DNA of 22,422 nt from Pseudomonadota bacterium (GCA_023412495.1 JAEYNP010000100.1:1-22422), one strand, 5' to 3'; positions 6,394 through 15,309 are shown, counted from the stretch's first letter. Numbers and translations are program-made. Notes: generated by a model not told the origin, from the sequence alone.

Positions 6394-7724
6394 TGACTGT
6401 ATCTTCGAGCCGTTGCAAATTTCCCGGGCGGGCTGCTTCGCTGCAGTCAGGAATCTTCCCGACCGACGGCCGCCGCCGGACGCATCGCTGTCAATTCCTT
6501 GCCGCCGCTCTTCTGCTGCTCTTCTCCACGGCGGGATGCAGCGAAGAACAGGTTGCGACCGCGCCGGTTCTTAGCTGGTACATCTTCGATGAGCCCTCCG
6601 GCTCCTTTGCCGAGGCGGCCCGTTCCTGTTCGAACGCCTCCGGGGGCGAATACCTCATCGACATCGTCGTCCTGCCGGCTGACGCCGATCAGCAGCGAGA
6701 GCAGCTGGTGAGGCGCCTCGCCGCCCGCGATTCAGCCATCGACATCATCGGCCTGGACGTCATCTGGACCGCCGAATTCTCCGCCGCGGGATGGATCATC
6801 CCCTGGCCGGAGGGTCTGGCAGACGCCGTGACCGAGGGACGACTCGGCAGCGCGGTGGAGAGCGCCACCTTCGACGGCCGTCTCCAGGCCGCCCCCTTCA
6901 CCACCAACACCCAGCTGCTCTGGTATCGGACCGACCGGGTCAGGACGCCGCCCGACACCTGGGACAAGATGATCGAACTCGCCGAATCCCTCGGCGACAA
7001 AGGCGCCATCCAGGTCCAGGGCGAGAGATACGAAGGCTTGACGGTCTTCTTCAACTCACTGCTGGCTTCCGCCGGGGGATCGATCCTAAATGAGCAAGGC
7101 ATCGAGATCGAGCTCGAGCAAGCCGCCACGGAACAGGCGCTGCGCGTGATGCACCGGCTCGCCACCTCCCCCGCGGCCCCCGCCTCCCTTTCCACCAGCC
7201 GCGAGGATCAATGCCGGCTCGCCTTCGAGTCGGGCGACTCGAGCTTCATGGTCAACTACACCTTCGTCTGGCCCAGCGCCAGGCAGAATGCCCCGCAGGT
7301 CGCCGAAAACATGGGCTGGGCCCGCTGGCCCGCCGTCATCCCCGGCCGACCCAGCCGGGTCACCATCGGCGGCATCAACCTGGGCGTCGGGGCCTATTCC
7401 AAAAATCCCGGCCCGGCTTTCGCCGCGGCCGCCTGCCTGGCCTCCGAAGCAAATCAGCGGCTGGCGGCGGCCAAAGGTGGGCTGCCGCCCACCATCGCCA
7501 GTCTCTACCGGGACGAAGAGGTCCGCCGGGTCTTCCCCTTCGCCGACCTGCTCCTGGAGACGCTCTCGAGCGGAGTGCAGCGGCCGCAGACCCCCCTCTA
7601 CAACGACATTTCGCTCGCCGTCAGCCACACCCTCCATCCGATGCGCGCCATCGAACCCGAGAAGGATGTCCGCCGCCTGCGGGACAAAATCGAACGCGCC
7701 CTGCGTTCGGAGGGACTACTGTGA
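6393..7724 (+). CDS. CUT1 ABC importer sugar-binding lipoprotein (trehalose/maltose type)
   Basis: Solute-binding receptor of a carbohydrate importer, 443 residues. A hydrophobic stretch (FLAAALLLLFSTAGC) ends in a lipobox with Cys49, so it is a membrane-anchored lipoprotein. The mature part resembles the ThuE/LpqY-type family (SBP_bac_1 fold): it opens WYIFDEPSGSFAEAARSCS and continues with IDIIGLDVIWTAEFSAAGWI. The N-terminal region before the hydrophobic segment is unusually long (about 32 residues), and no better ATG exists, so either the signal is extended or a non-ATG start is used. The ATG overlaps the previous stop (TGATG). It is followed directly by two permease genes (4-bp overlap with the first) and, further on, the ATPase. 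Substrate is inferred to be a di- or oligosaccharide such as trehalose or maltose. Confidence 0.85.
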   Translation: MTVSSSRCKFPGRAASLQSGIFPTDGRRRTHRCQFLAAALLLLFSTAGCSEEQVATAPVLSWYIFDEPSGSFAEAARSCSNASGGEYLIDIVVLPADADQQREQLVRRLAARDSAIDIIGLDVIWTAEFSAAGWIIPWPEGLADAVTEGRLGSAVESATFDGRLQAAPFTTNTQLLWYRTDRVRTPPDTWDKMIELAESLGDKGAIQVQGERYEGLTVFFNSLLASAGGSILNEQGIEIELEQAATEQALRVMHRLATSPAAPASLSTSREDQCRLAFESGDSSFMVNYTFVWPSARQNAPQVAENMGWARWPAVIPGRPSRVTIGGINLGVGAYSKNPGPAFAAAACLASEANQRLAAAKGGLPPTIASLYRDEEVRRVFPFADLLLETLSSGVQRPQTPLYNDISLAVSHTLHPMRAIEPEKDVRRLRDKIERALRSEGLL

Positions 7725-8602
7725 AGCCGCCGCGCCTGGAGGAGAAGAACCTCGGCCGGCTGCTCTGCCTGCCCGCCCTGATCGCCATGATCGTCGTGAC
7801 CGCCTACCCCATCCTCGATGCCTGCCGCCTGAGTCTCTTCCGCTACGATCTCCGCTTTCCCGGCAACCGCGCCTTCGTCGGGCTCGACAATTACCTGTCC
7901 GTCCTCGGCTCGCCCGTGTGGTGGGAGGCGCTGCTCAACACCCTGATCATCACCGTCTGTTCGGTCGCGGCGGAGCTGGTGCTCGGCATGGCGCTGGCCC
8001 TGGTGATGCACCGGGCGATTGTCGGCAGGAGGCTGGTGCGCGCCGCCGTGCTCATCCCCTACGGCATCATTACCGTGGTCGCGGCGATCACCTGGAAATT
8101 CGCCTTCGCCCCGACCACCGGCTTCGTCAACAGCTGGACCGGCCTCGATCTGTCCTGGTTCGGCGCACGAGGCACCGCCTTCTTCGTCATCATCCTCACC
8201 GAGATCTGGAAGACCACCCCCTTCATGTCGCTCCTGCTGCTCGCCGGCCTCACCATGGTCCCCGATGACCTGCTGAAGGCCGCCCGGGTGGACGGCGCTT
8301 CCGCCCGGCAGCGGTTCACCCTCATCGTCCTGCCGATCATGAAGCCCGCCATCGCCGTCGCCCTGCTCTTCCGCAGCCTCGACGCCTTCCGGATCTTCGA
8401 CACCGTCTTCATCCAGACCCGAGGCGCCCACGGCACCGAAACCGTCTCCATCGTCGGCTACCACGCCCTGATCTCGCGGCTCAACCTGGGGCTGGGCTCG
8501 GCGGTCTCAATCCTGATCTTCTGCTGCGTCCTGCTGATCGCCGCCGCCTGCCTGCGGGGCTTCGGCATCGCCGGAATGCTCACCGGCGGGGAGGAGCCAT
8601 GA
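7721..8602 (+). CDS. CUT1 ABC importer permease, MalF/ThuF-like
   Basis: Inner-membrane permease of the sugar importer, 293 residues with about six transmembrane helices. The first is [20 protein letters not shown]. The cytoplasmic EAA loop that docks on the ATPase is clear: [20 protein letters not shown] near residues 190-209. I place the start at the GTG at 7721, which overlaps the receptor stop by four bases (GTGA) and has GGAGGG just upstream; the open frame extends much further 5' but that part lies across the receptor gene. It pairs with the second permease, whose ATG overlaps this stop. Confidence 0.9.
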   Translation: MKPPRLEEKNLGRLLCLPALIAMIVVTAYPILDACRLSLFRYDLRFPGNRAFVGLDNYLSVLGSPVWWEALLNTLIITVCSVAAELVLGMALALVMHRAIVGRRLVRAAVLIPYGIITVVAAITWKFAFAPTTGFVNSWTGLDLSWFGARGTAFFVIILTEIWKTTPFMSLLLLAGLTMVPDDLLKAARVDGASARQRFTLIVLPIMKPAIAVALLFRSLDAFRIFDTVFIQTRGAHGTETVSIVGYHALISRLNLGLGSAVSILIFCCVLLIAAACLRGFGIAGMLTGGEEP

Positions 8603-9435
8603 ACGGCCGGGAAAGCAGCTTCGACCGCCTCTGCTGGGGAGCCGGCAGTGTGCTCGCGGTGATCTACGCCCTGGTTCCGCTCGCCTGGATCGTCTCCCTC
8701 TCCCTGAAGTATCCCGCCGACCTCGGCGATAATCGCTTCTGGCCGCAGCGCATCACCTTTGAGCATTACCGGGCCATCTTCGCCGACGCCCAGTTCCCCG
8801 CCGCCCTGTGGAATTCTCTGGGGATAGCCTCGCTTTCGACACTTCTGTCGATAACCGTCGCCATGTTCGCCGCCTATGCCGTGGTCCGGCTCGACTTCCC
8901 CGGACGCCGCCTGTTCATGGCCTTCGCCCTGGCCATCGCCATGTTCCCTCCGGTATCCATCATCGGCCCGCTGTTCAACTTATGGCGCCTGGCGGGGCTG
9001 TACGATACCTGGCCCGGCCTGATCCTGCCCTACATCACCCTGACCCTGCCGCTGGCCATCTGGACGCTCGCCGCCTTCTTCCGCGAAATCCCCTGGGATC
9101 TGGAGAAGGCCGCGCAGGTCGACGGCGCGACGCCTTTCCAGGCCTTCCGGCTGGTGATCGCCCCGCTCGCCGCGCCGGGCGTCTTCAGCGCCGCCATCCT
9201 CGTCTTCATCTTCGCCTGGAACGATTTCCTTTTCGCCGTCTCGCTGACCTCAACCAATCAGGCCAAGACCGTCCCGGTGGCCATCGCCTTCTTCACCGGC
9301 AGCTCCCGCTTCGAGCAGCCGACCGGCTCGATTGCCGCCGCCGCGGTGGTGGTCACCGTGCCGCTGATCGTCATGGTGCTGCTGTTCCAGCGTCGGATTG
9401 TCGCGGGGCTTACCGCCGGGGCCGTCAAGGGATGA
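8599..9435 (+). CDS. CUT1 ABC importer permease, MalG/ThuG-like
   Basis: Second inner-membrane permease, 278 residues. It starts with a helix [20 protein letters not shown] and shows the MalG-type helix pattern and the EAA loop [20 protein letters not shown] near residues 172-191, ending on the usual [13 protein letters not shown] region. Start ATG overlaps the previous stop (ATGA), with GGGGAGGAG just upstream, so it is translationally coupled to the first permease. Together they form the heterodimeric channel for the lipoprotein receptor. The C-terminal residues GLTAGAVKG match the family's typical end. Confidence 0.91.
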   Translation: MNGRESSFDRLCWGAGSVLAVIYALVPLAWIVSLSLKYPADLGDNRFWPQRITFEHYRAIFADAQFPAALWNSLGIASLSTLLSITVAMFAAYAVVRLDFPGRRLFMAFALAIAMFPPVSIIGPLFNLWRLAGLYDTWPGLILPYITLTLPLAIWTLAAFFREIPWDLEKAAQVDGATPFQAFRLVIAPLAAPGVFSAAILVFIFAWNDFLFAVSLTSTNQAKTVPVAIAFFTGSSRFEQPTGSIAAAAVVVTVPLIVMVLLFQRRIVAGLTAGAVKG

Positions 9436-9626
9436 ATATTTCTTAAGCGTTCAGCCATCAGCTGCAAGCTTTCGGCAGCGTTTCGCCAGTTTTTGGGAAT
9501 AGTCTTGGCCAGTAGGTTGTATTCTCCCGGGGCGGAATATGATGCATAACAGAAGAAAGAAAAAGACCGGCGAGTGGTCCCGGTACACCTTTTCGCCCCT
9601 GCAGCGGCGACCGTAAACAGTTCGTA

Positions 9627-9648
9627 GGGGCGAACCTTGTGTTCGCCC
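9627..9648. repeat. Hairpin repeat in the permease-ATPase gap
   Basis: GGGCGAAC (9628-9635) and GTTCGCCC (9641-9648) form a perfect stem with a CTTGT loop. This type of short GGGCGAAC inverted repeat is familiar as a dispersed element in many bacterial genomes. It lies in the 281-bp gap (9436-9716) that otherwise shows no gene and separates the importer's permeases from its ATPase. It may be an inserted repeat that widened the operon. Confidence 0.5.
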
Positions 9649-9716
9649 GACCGCTTACAGCTGAGCGCTGGCTGCTGCCACGCTCACGAAGCTTCCTCTC
9701 ACATTTTTGGTACACA

Positions 9717-10883
9717 ATGGCGGAAATCCAACTGAAAAACATCACCAAAAGATTCCCGGACGGCACGGAAGCGGTGAGCAATATTTCCCTGGCAATCCGC
9801 GACGGAGAATTCTTCATCCTGCTGGGTCCATCTGGCTGCGGCAAATCGACGCTGCTCAACATCATCGTCGGGCTCGAGTCCGCGACCGAAGGCGAGGTGC
9901 GGATCGGCGGCCGGCCGGTCGACCATCTCCCGCCGCGGGAGAGGAATATGGCCATGGTGTTCCAGAGCTACGCCATCTATCCCCACATGACGGTGCGGGA
10001 CAACCTGGCCTTTCCCCTGAAGCTCGCAAAACTTGACAGGCAGGAGATCGACCGCCGGGTGCAAGAGGCCGCCCGGGTCCTCGAACTCAACGAGCTCCTG
10101 CAGCGAATGCCGCGCAGCCTCTCGGGCGGCCAGCGGCAACGGGTGGCGATGGGCAGGGCCATGGTGCGCGAGCCGGATGCCTTCCTCCTCGACGAGCCGC
10201 TGTCCAACCTCGACGCCAAGCTGAGAAGCCAGATGCGTGGCGAGATCGCCCGCCTCCAGGAGCAGCTGCGGACCACCATGATCTATGTCACCCACGACCA
10301 GACCGAGGCCATTACCCTGGGCCACCGGCTGGCCGTCCTCCGCCGGGGCTACCTGCAGCAGGTCGGCACGCCGAGGGAACTGTACGACAAGCCGGCCAAC
10401 CTCTTCGTCGCCGGGTTCATCGGCACCCCGGCCATGAATTTCCTGCCGGGCCGGCTGCTGGAGAACCGGCTCTCCCTGCCGGGTGTGGATGAAACCGTCG
10501 ATCTCCCGCCTATAAAAGCTGCAGGCCCCGACCGGGAGGTGGTGGTAGGCCTTCGCCCCGAACATCTCCTGTTGGCCGACGAATCCGAAAAGGGGCCGCT
10601 GCTGCCGGTCACCGTCTCGATGGTCGAATGGCTGGGGGCCGACGCCTTCGTCCATTACGACCTCGACGCGGGAAAAGATGCCCGGCCGTTTCCCCTCCCC
10701 AAAGAATTGGGTCGGCGGGCGGAGGGGGACGGGAAGATCAAAGTGGTCGGGAGAGTCGACCCCTCGCTTCGCCTCTCCCGCGGCGACCAGCTCCTGCTGA
10801 AACCGGACACCAGCCGGCTGCATCTCTTCGACCCGGAGGACGGCCTCCGCCTGAGCCGGTCGCGCGTCGGCCGATGCATATGA
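9717..10883 (+). CDS. MalK/UgpC-type ABC importer ATPase
   Basis: ATP-binding subunit of the sugar importer, 388 residues, cytoplasmic. Walker A is GPSGCGKS (37-44), the Q-loop Gln83, signature LSGGQ (135-139), Walker B FLLDEP (156-161) and the H-loop His193 (VTHDQ). After residue 235 comes the MalK-type regulatory OB/TOBE region (GTPAMNFLPGRL, VVVGLRPEHLLL). It should dimerise and drive the two permeases encoded just before it. I chose the ATG at 9717 (MAEIQLKNITKRFPDG), the normal family start; no clear ribosome site precedes it, which is odd. An earlier in-frame start at 9639 lies in the hairpin repeat and is unlikely. Confidence 0.93.
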   Translation: MAEIQLKNITKRFPDGTEAVSNISLAIRDGEFFILLGPSGCGKSTLLNIIVGLESATEGEVRIGGRPVDHLPPRERNMAMVFQSYAIYPHMTVRDNLAFPLKLAKLDRQEIDRRVQEAARVLELNELLQRMPRSLSGGQRQRVAMGRAMVREPDAFLLDEPLSNLDAKLRSQMRGEIARLQEQLRTTMIYVTHDQTEAITLGHRLAVLRRGYLQQVGTPRELYDKPANLFVAGFIGTPAMNFLPGRLLENRLSLPGVDETVDLPPIKAAGPDREVVVGLRPEHLLLADESEKGPLLPVTVSMVEWLGADAFVHYDLDAGKDARPFPLPKELGRRAEGDGKIKVVGRVDPSLRLSRGDQLLLKPDTSRLHLFDPEDGLRLSRSRVGRCI

Positions 10884-11000
10884 CGCGGGCTTCCGAACAT
10901 CATCAGCCAGGAAATGTGTGAAGCTAAAATCGGGCGCAAAACCCAAAATTAGTAAAACGACCTGAGTTTCTTGAAAGGCAAAAGGCCTGGTCGAATTTAT

Positions 11001-11055
11001 GATCGTTCCCACGCTCCAGCGTAGGAAAGCAGCCTGGGACGCTCCTGCGTCCCGA
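11001..11055. repeat. Double-hairpin dispersed repeat
   Basis: Two adjacent inverted repeats: TTCCCACGCT with AGCGTAGGAA (one mismatch), then GGGACGC with GCGTCCC. This architecture matches a repeat that I know only as a recurrent intergenic element in many proteobacterial genomes. It sits in the 292-bp gap (10884-11175) between the convergent ATPase gene and the frameshifted gene, which has no gene of its own. Confidence 0.5.
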
Positions 11056-11175
11056 GTTGACCACAAAGCGCATGCCTCCGGACAGACCTCATTCCGATAT
11101 GCGCCACAGGGTGTGCCTAAGCTAATGACATTGGAGGCACAATCGAAAAAGACTGAATTTCTTTGAGAGCGGGTG

Positions 11176-11624
11176 CTAACCAATCAATCTGAGAAAGTCC
11201 ACTATTCGATTCACGGCCTTCTCAGCGGACCGCTGCTTTATCCACCCCTCCTTGGCCGCGCCGCTGACCAGGAGGGTGCAGGAGTCATCGTCGACGCCGA
11301 TTACCTCGACATGTACCACCGTCGGGTTCATCCTGAAGAAACCGGATCCCAGGACACATGACAGCTTCGGAAACGGCGAGCCGCTTCCTGCTCGTCGGCA
11401 ATTCGCCCTTCACCGGCAAGAAATGAAGCCAGCCCGGCAAGAACCGTCGCCGCATCCCGTGAAACGCTCACTTCCATCCGGCAGTGCTCGGTGGGCAGGA
11501 ATCGGGCTGCAAGACTTGCTCCCAAGGAGCCGCCTTGCGCCCCGGCAGCCCCTCCGCCAATCCCGCCCCCGAAGGATCCCAGCTTGCCGAGTTCCCTCGC
11601 CAGCAGGTCATCTTCCTTACTCAT
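11176..11624 (-). pseudogene. Hypothetical gene with a frameshift, downstream of terC
   Basis: Function not recognised. From the ATG at 11624 an open frame runs to a stop at 11328 (MSKEDDLLARELGKLGSFGG to FRSCHVSWDPVSSG). In the next frame the sequence continues smoothly across the same point: PKLSCVLGSGFFRMNPTVVH, then VEVIGVDDDSCTLLVSGAAK, ending VNRIVDFLRLIG at 11176. Joining the frames near 11366-11385, at the text coding AARRF, gives one plausible protein of about 149 residues. The start overlaps the terC 3' end by eight bases, so it is the second gene of that operon. A GGGIGGGAAGAQGGSLGAS segment looks like a flexible or membrane-active loop. The shift is either a real inactivating mutation or a base-call error. 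Confidence 0.6.
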
Positions 11625-12612
11625 TTCTTATTTCACTGGTTGACGGAGGCCCGAGATTCACTCTCCTGCTCATTTTTTCCTTCCGCAGAGACATCCAGAT
11701 GGAAATTCCGATGAAAGATGCCACCACTGCCAGGGAGAACCCCACCGGAATCTTGTACAAGTCGATGAGCAGCATCTTCACCCCGATGAACACGAGCACC
11801 GCCGCCAGGCCGTATTTCAGCAGCGAGAAACGGTCGGACATGTCCGCCAGCAGAAAATACATGGCGCGCAGCCCGAGGATGGCAAAAACATTGGAGGTGA
11901 GCACGATGAAAGGATCGGTGGTGATCGCGAAGATGGCCGGGATGGAATCTACCGCAAAGATGAGATCGGTGATCTCGACCAGGACGAGCGCAAGAAAGAG
12001 CGGCGTGGCGTACCGCACGCCACCCTGCCGGACGAAAAAGCTTTCGCCGTGGAGTTCGGAGGTTATCTGCATGTGCCGGCGCAGCCATTTCAGGGCCGGA
12101 TTCTTTTCCAGGTCCGGCCGTTCCTCTGCGAGCCACCACATCTTGACCCCGGTAACGAAGAGGAAGATTCCGAAAATATACAGTATCCAGTGAAACTTTG
12201 CGATGAGCCAGGCGCCGGCGAAGATCATGACCGTACGCATGACGATCGCCCCCAGCACCCCCAGCACCAGCACGCGCTTCTGCAGTTCCAGGGGGATGCC
12301 GAAGAAGGAAAAGAGCATCAGCCAGACGAAGACGTTATCGACGGCCAGGGACTTCTCGATCAGGTAGCCGGTGGCGAACTCGAGGGTCATCTCGTTGGCC
12401 GTTGCGCGGCCGGCCGCACCGTCCAGATACCACCAGAGGCCGGCGGCAAAAAGACCGGAAACCATCACCCACACCGCCGACCACCATGCCGCCTCGCGCA
12501 TGGATACACGATGCTGCCGCCGTCCGCCGGCCACGAAGAGATCGATGGCCAGCATCACCAGAACAATCAGGAAAAAACCTGTCCACAACCAGATATTGCC
12601 GATACTTTCCAT
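11617..12612 (-). CDS. TerC/Alx-family membrane protein
   Basis: Integral inner-membrane protein of 331 residues, member of the TerC family linked to tellurite resistance operons and, for Alx and related proteins, to manganese export. Family hallmarks are the opening WLWTGFFLIVLVMLAIDLFV, EKSLAVDNVFVWLMLFSFFG, and the repeat unit VEITDLIFAVDSIPAIFAIT, both with acidic residues inside helices that are thought to bind metal. About eight to nine helices can be counted. AGGG lies before the ATG. The following gene begins inside the last codons. I checked upstream for a yybP-ykoY manganese riboswitch, which governs some alx genes, and did not find its consensus. No ter operon partners are nearby, so manganese or general metal export is more likely than tellurite resistance; this is inference. 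Confidence 0.9.
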   Translation of the reverse strand: MESIGNIWLWTGFFLIVLVMLAIDLFVAGGRRQHRVSMREAAWWSAVWVMVSGLFAAGLWWYLDGAAGRATANEMTLEFATGYLIEKSLAVDNVFVWLMLFSFFGIPLELQKRVLVLGVLGAIVMRTVMIFAGAWLIAKFHWILYIFGIFLFVTGVKMWWLAEERPDLEKNPALKWLRRHMQITSELHGESFFVRQGGVRYATPLFLALVLVEITDLIFAVDSIPAIFAITTDPFIVLTSNVFAILGLRAMYFLLADMSDRFSLLKYGLAAVLVFIGVKMLLIDLYKIPVGFSLAVVASFIGISIWMSLRKEKMSRRVNLGPPSTSEIRNE

Positions 12613-12656
12613 AAGTCACCCTATGATTCTCATGATTACCGACTTCTGCCGCGGCA

Positions 12657-12678
12657 GCCTCCGGATTTTTCGGGAGGC
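12657..12678 (-). other. Stem-loop in the terC 5' region
   Basis: GCCTCC (12657-12662) pairs with GGAGGC (12673-12678), loop of ten bases, about 45 bp upstream of the terC start. A short palindrome CTGCCGCGGCAG lies next to it (12645-12656). It may be a leader structure. It does not match a riboswitch class that I know. Confidence 0.3.
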
Positions 12679-12799
12679 AGTCCAGCCTTCCAGGTCGCGG
12701 GCAATTGCGAGAAAAATAAGGACAATTTGGTAAAATTCCAGCTATTTTTCATACATCTCGAAAGCGTCTCCGGCGGTTAGCAAAAGGTGCTTCCAGTTT

Positions 12800-13855
12800 T
12801 CACTCCTTCATATGTTTCTTCACCGATTTCACGAATCGGCCGAAAGCCTTCTCCTTTCTCCTTTTGTCCAGGTACGACATCTCGTGGTACTCCGACTCCT
12901 TCTTGAGCTTCTGATAGCTGGAATAACGGTCTTCGGACAATTCGCCTTTTTCGACCGCGGCCCTGACGGCACAGCCGGGTTCGTGCTGATGGCTGCAGTT
13001 TGCGAAACGGCAATTCACGGAAAGTGCGGCAACTTGCTCGAAGCCGCTGTCGACCCCGTCGCCGGAGCCGATAAGGCCCAGCTCCCGCATTCCGGGCGTA
13101 TCGATCAACATCGCGCCATTGCCGAGAACGATGAGCTGGCGGCGCGTGGTCGTATGGGTGCCCTCCCCCGTGCCGCTGACGTCCTTGGTTGCGAAGGCTT
13201 CCCGCCCCATGAGACGGTTGATGAGCGTGGTTTTCCCGACACCCGATGAACCGAGCAGACAGTAGGTTTTCCCCGCAGAGAGCGTCTGCTGGAACTCATC
13301 GAACCCGATCCCGGTGAAATTGCTGAGCGCGATCACCCTGGCTCTGGTGGCGGAGTGAACGATCGCCAGCTTCTCATCCAATTCGTCCGGAGTGATCAAG
13401 TCCGTCTTGGTGAGGATAACAACCGGCTCGACATGCCCGTCGGCCGCCATGACCAGGTATCGTTCCAACCGGCCTGGATTAAAGTCGAAATGGCATGACT
13501 GAACGATAAATGCGGTATCGATGTTGGCCGCGATCATTTGAAAATCGATGTTTTCGCCTGGAGTTTTTCGCCGCAGGAATGTCTTTCTCGGAAACACCCG
13601 GTGGATGATGGCCTCGGTATCGTCGTTGTAAAACTGCGCGGTCACCCAATCGCCGACACACGGCAGGTCGGCGGGGCTCTCGACCTGGTAGGATAGTTTC
13701 CCCGTCAGCTCGGCGGGGACTTCCCTCGATGCATCCCTTATAAGACAGGAACCGCGATCGACCGCGACTACGCGGGCAAAGCCGCAACCCTCCAAACCCA
13801 ACTCAGCGGCATGCGCTTCGAACCATTGTTCGAAACCGAATTCTCTTAATTTCAT
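12800..13855 (-). CDS. rsgA: Ribosome small-subunit-dependent GTPase A (RsgA/YjeQ)
   Basis: Late 30S ribosome assembly GTPase, 351 residues. It has an N-terminal OB-fold (residues about 25-90), then the circularly permuted GTPase order G4-G1-G2-G3: TKTD (149-152), GSSGVGKT (202-209), THTTT (233-237) and DTPG (252-255). The C-terminal zinc knuckle is Cys282, Cys287, His289 and Cys295 (CRFANCSHQHEPGC). All catalytic and zinc residues are present, so it should be active. The tail is basic (KRRKEKAFGRFVKSVKKHMK), suited to rRNA binding. It starts 22 bp after the upstream acetyltransferase gene, so the two may be co-transcribed. The ribosome site is weak. RsgA is often present in one or two copies, so this could be an accessory paralogue. 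Confidence 0.95.
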   Translation of the reverse strand: MKLREFGFEQWFEAHAAELGLEGCGFARVVAVDRGSCLIRDASREVPAELTGKLSYQVESPADLPCVGDWVTAQFYNDDTEAIIHRVFPRKTFLRRKTPGENIDFQMIAANIDTAFIVQSCHFDFNPGRLERYLVMAADGHVEPVVILTKTDLITPDELDEKLAIVHSATRARVIALSNFTGIGFDEFQQTLSAGKTYCLLGSSGVGKTTLINRLMGREAFATKDVSGTGEGTHTTTRRQLIVLGNGAMLIDTPGMRELGLIGSGDGVDSGFEQVAALSVNCRFANCSHQHEPGCAVRAAVEKGELSEDRYSSYQKLKKESEYHEMSYLDKRRKEKAFGRFVKSVKKHMKE

Positions 13856-13877
13856 ATGGCATCACCAGACATTGTGC

Positions 13878-14432
13878 TCACTCTCCCGTCATACCCGCGT
13901 CACCTGCATGGGATCGCGGTCCTGCTGCTCTGAATCCTTCATGGAAGGCGACACAGCCCTGCGGCAAATGGCCGTCAAACGACAGCGCGAAAAAAACCTC
14001 TTGCGGAACGCCTTCGAGTACGAACCCGGCCACGTTCTCGAAACCGAATGCCCTGTAGTACTCGGGATGGCCGACCAGGCAGCAGCCCTTGCCCCCCAGA
14101 CCTCTCAATCGTGCCAGTCCTTCCCGTATAAGCGCCTTTCCGATGCCGCTTCGCTGGTACTCCGGCAGCACCGAAACGGGGCCCAGCCCGTACCAGTTGT
14201 CGGTGCCATCAGAAACGGCCACGGGGGAAAAGGCAATGTGTCCAACGACCCGGCCATCCACCTCGGCCACCAGCGACACGCTCAGGGTTCCTGCGGAACG
14301 AAGTGCTTCTATGATGAACTGCTCCGTGTGGTTGCTGATCTCCAGGGACTCGAAGGCCGCGACGGTCACCTCGGTGATGGCGGCGGCATCGCCCTTTTTC
14401 TCGTCTCTTATCAGAAACTTATTCGTTGTCAT
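13878..14432 (-). CDS. GNAT-family N-acetyltransferase (YhbS-like)
   Basis: A 184-residue acetyl-CoA-dependent acyltransferase. The GNAT core shows LVAEVDGRVVGHIAFSPV (beta strands 2-4), GLGPVSVLPEYQRSGIGKAL, with the R/QxxGxG/A acetyl-CoA loop QRSGIG, and GHPEYYRAFGFENV, the YhbS-type ending of the core. Substrate is unknown; YhbS-like members are mostly uncharacterised. A C-terminal extension (EGFRAAGPRSHAGDAGMTGE) is probably disordered. It precedes rsgA by 22 bp. It is the leftmost of several acetyltransferase/methyltransferase genes on the minus strand. Whether it belongs to the cassette region further right is unresolved, since no attC is seen around it. Confidence 0.88.
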   Translation of the reverse strand: MTTNKFLIRDEKKGDAAAITEVTVAAFESLEISNHTEQFIIEALRSAGTLSVSLVAEVDGRVVGHIAFSPVAVSDGTDNWYGLGPVSVLPEYQRSGIGKALIREGLARLRGLGGKGCCLVGHPEYYRAFGFENVAGFVLEGVPQEVFFALSFDGHLPQGCVAFHEGFRAAGPRSHAGDAGMTGE

Positions 14433-14568
14433 GGCAATCTCGTGTCATAGCGGCTTTTTTCCAACGCACTGGGGAGGACTTTCGACTCTTCGAGTTCAAC
14501 GCCCTCCATGGGTTCTGATTACCTTGACCGAGCGCCGCAGGTAGACTGGGTATTCCACTTGGCATTCA

Positions 14569-15210
14569 TCACTCACACAGAAAGATTTCGACACGCTCCT
14601 TGCCCCTGCCGATGTTGTTTCTCTTCAGCCTGATCTGGCCGATCTCCCCAGTCGAGCGGACGTGAGTACCCCCACAGGGCACTCGCGAAAAGCCCTGAAT
14701 CTCCCAATATCTACGTTCATTCGAAACATCTTCGAAGCCGGTTCGGATGGCAAGATTCGAAGTGATGATCCGGTTGGCTTTCTCTGAAAACACGGGAAGG
14801 AGCGGAGCAATGCTTTCCGGCCAGGCGAAATCGATCCTGGCCTTATCCTGCGCAATGTGGGCACCCAACTTTTCCACGCCGTTCAGTTCCTTGTAGAAGA
14901 GTTCAAGAACCAACTCGGCAGCGAAATGAAGCCGCATCAACCGATAGCGCCTGCCCCAATCGATTTCCACATGGACGGGTTGACCGACCTGAAGCCCATG
15001 ATCGGTTGGGAGGGTGTATTTGATCCGCAACCCCGCCTTTCTTGCTGAGACAACGGGGATCCCTTCAATGGTGCCATGATCGCTCTCTTGCCCGCCGGCA
15101 AAGGCAAAAAAGATTGTGGAATGGAGCTCGATTTCACCGCCCTCGACCGATGATACCACGGTCTGATGAGAGGTTGCGTAAGGATCTTCCCAGAAGAATT
15201 TCTTTGTCAT
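14569..15210 (-). CDS. AlaX-type alanyl-tRNA editing domain protein
   Basis: A 213-residue free-standing trans-editing domain homologous to the AlaRS editing domain, which would hydrolyse mischarged Ser- or Gly-tRNA(Ala). Family features are FFAFAGGQESDHGTI (compare the usual GGGQ..D.G), the strand IDWGRRYRLMRLH and the CGGTH motif (Cys179, His183). The first zinc motif, usually HxxxH, reads HFAAE (His95, Glu99), so one ligand is Glu. Zinc binding may still be possible with Glu, or the activity may be changed. AGGA precedes the ATG. It is downstream of the DUF421 gene by 100 bp. No attC-like structure is evident in that gap. Confidence 0.85.
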   Translation of the reverse strand: MTKKFFWEDPYATSHQTVVSSVEGGEIELHSTIFFAFAGGQESDHGTIEGIPVVSARKAGLRIKYTLPTDHGLQVGQPVHVEIDWGRRYRLMRLHFAAELVLELFYKELNGVEKLGAHIAQDKARIDFAWPESIAPLLPVFSEKANRIITSNLAIRTGFEDVSNERRYWEIQGFSRVPCGGTHVRSTGEIGQIRLKRNNIGRGKERVEIFLCE

Positions 15211-15309
15211 ACTTTCCTGTTAACATATGAGTCGGGCCAACGTCGAGGCGAGGGGAGCACTTTACTGCGTTTTTATCCACCGTCCTGCCTGGCTTCCCGC
15301 CCCGGTCAA

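Noticed and set aside
7211..8464. Several long open frames in other frames and on the minus strand across the permease genes
   Set aside because: They are Pro/Arg- or Gly/Asp-rich translations typical of shadow frames in GC-rich coding DNA.
9699..11183. Long minus-strand open frame (494 codons)
   Set aside because: It is antisense to the ATPase gene, which has complete ABC motifs. GC-rich codon use of the real gene opens the other strand; the frame has no recognisable domain.
12613..12780. Possible yybP-ykoY manganese riboswitch before terC
   Set aside because: Only a simple stem-loop is seen; the conserved loop sequences of that riboswitch are absent.
15211..15309. Possible attC remnant before the AlaX gene (CGACGTTGGCC)
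   Set aside because: The R' match is imperfect, and no R'' core or paired arms are found.
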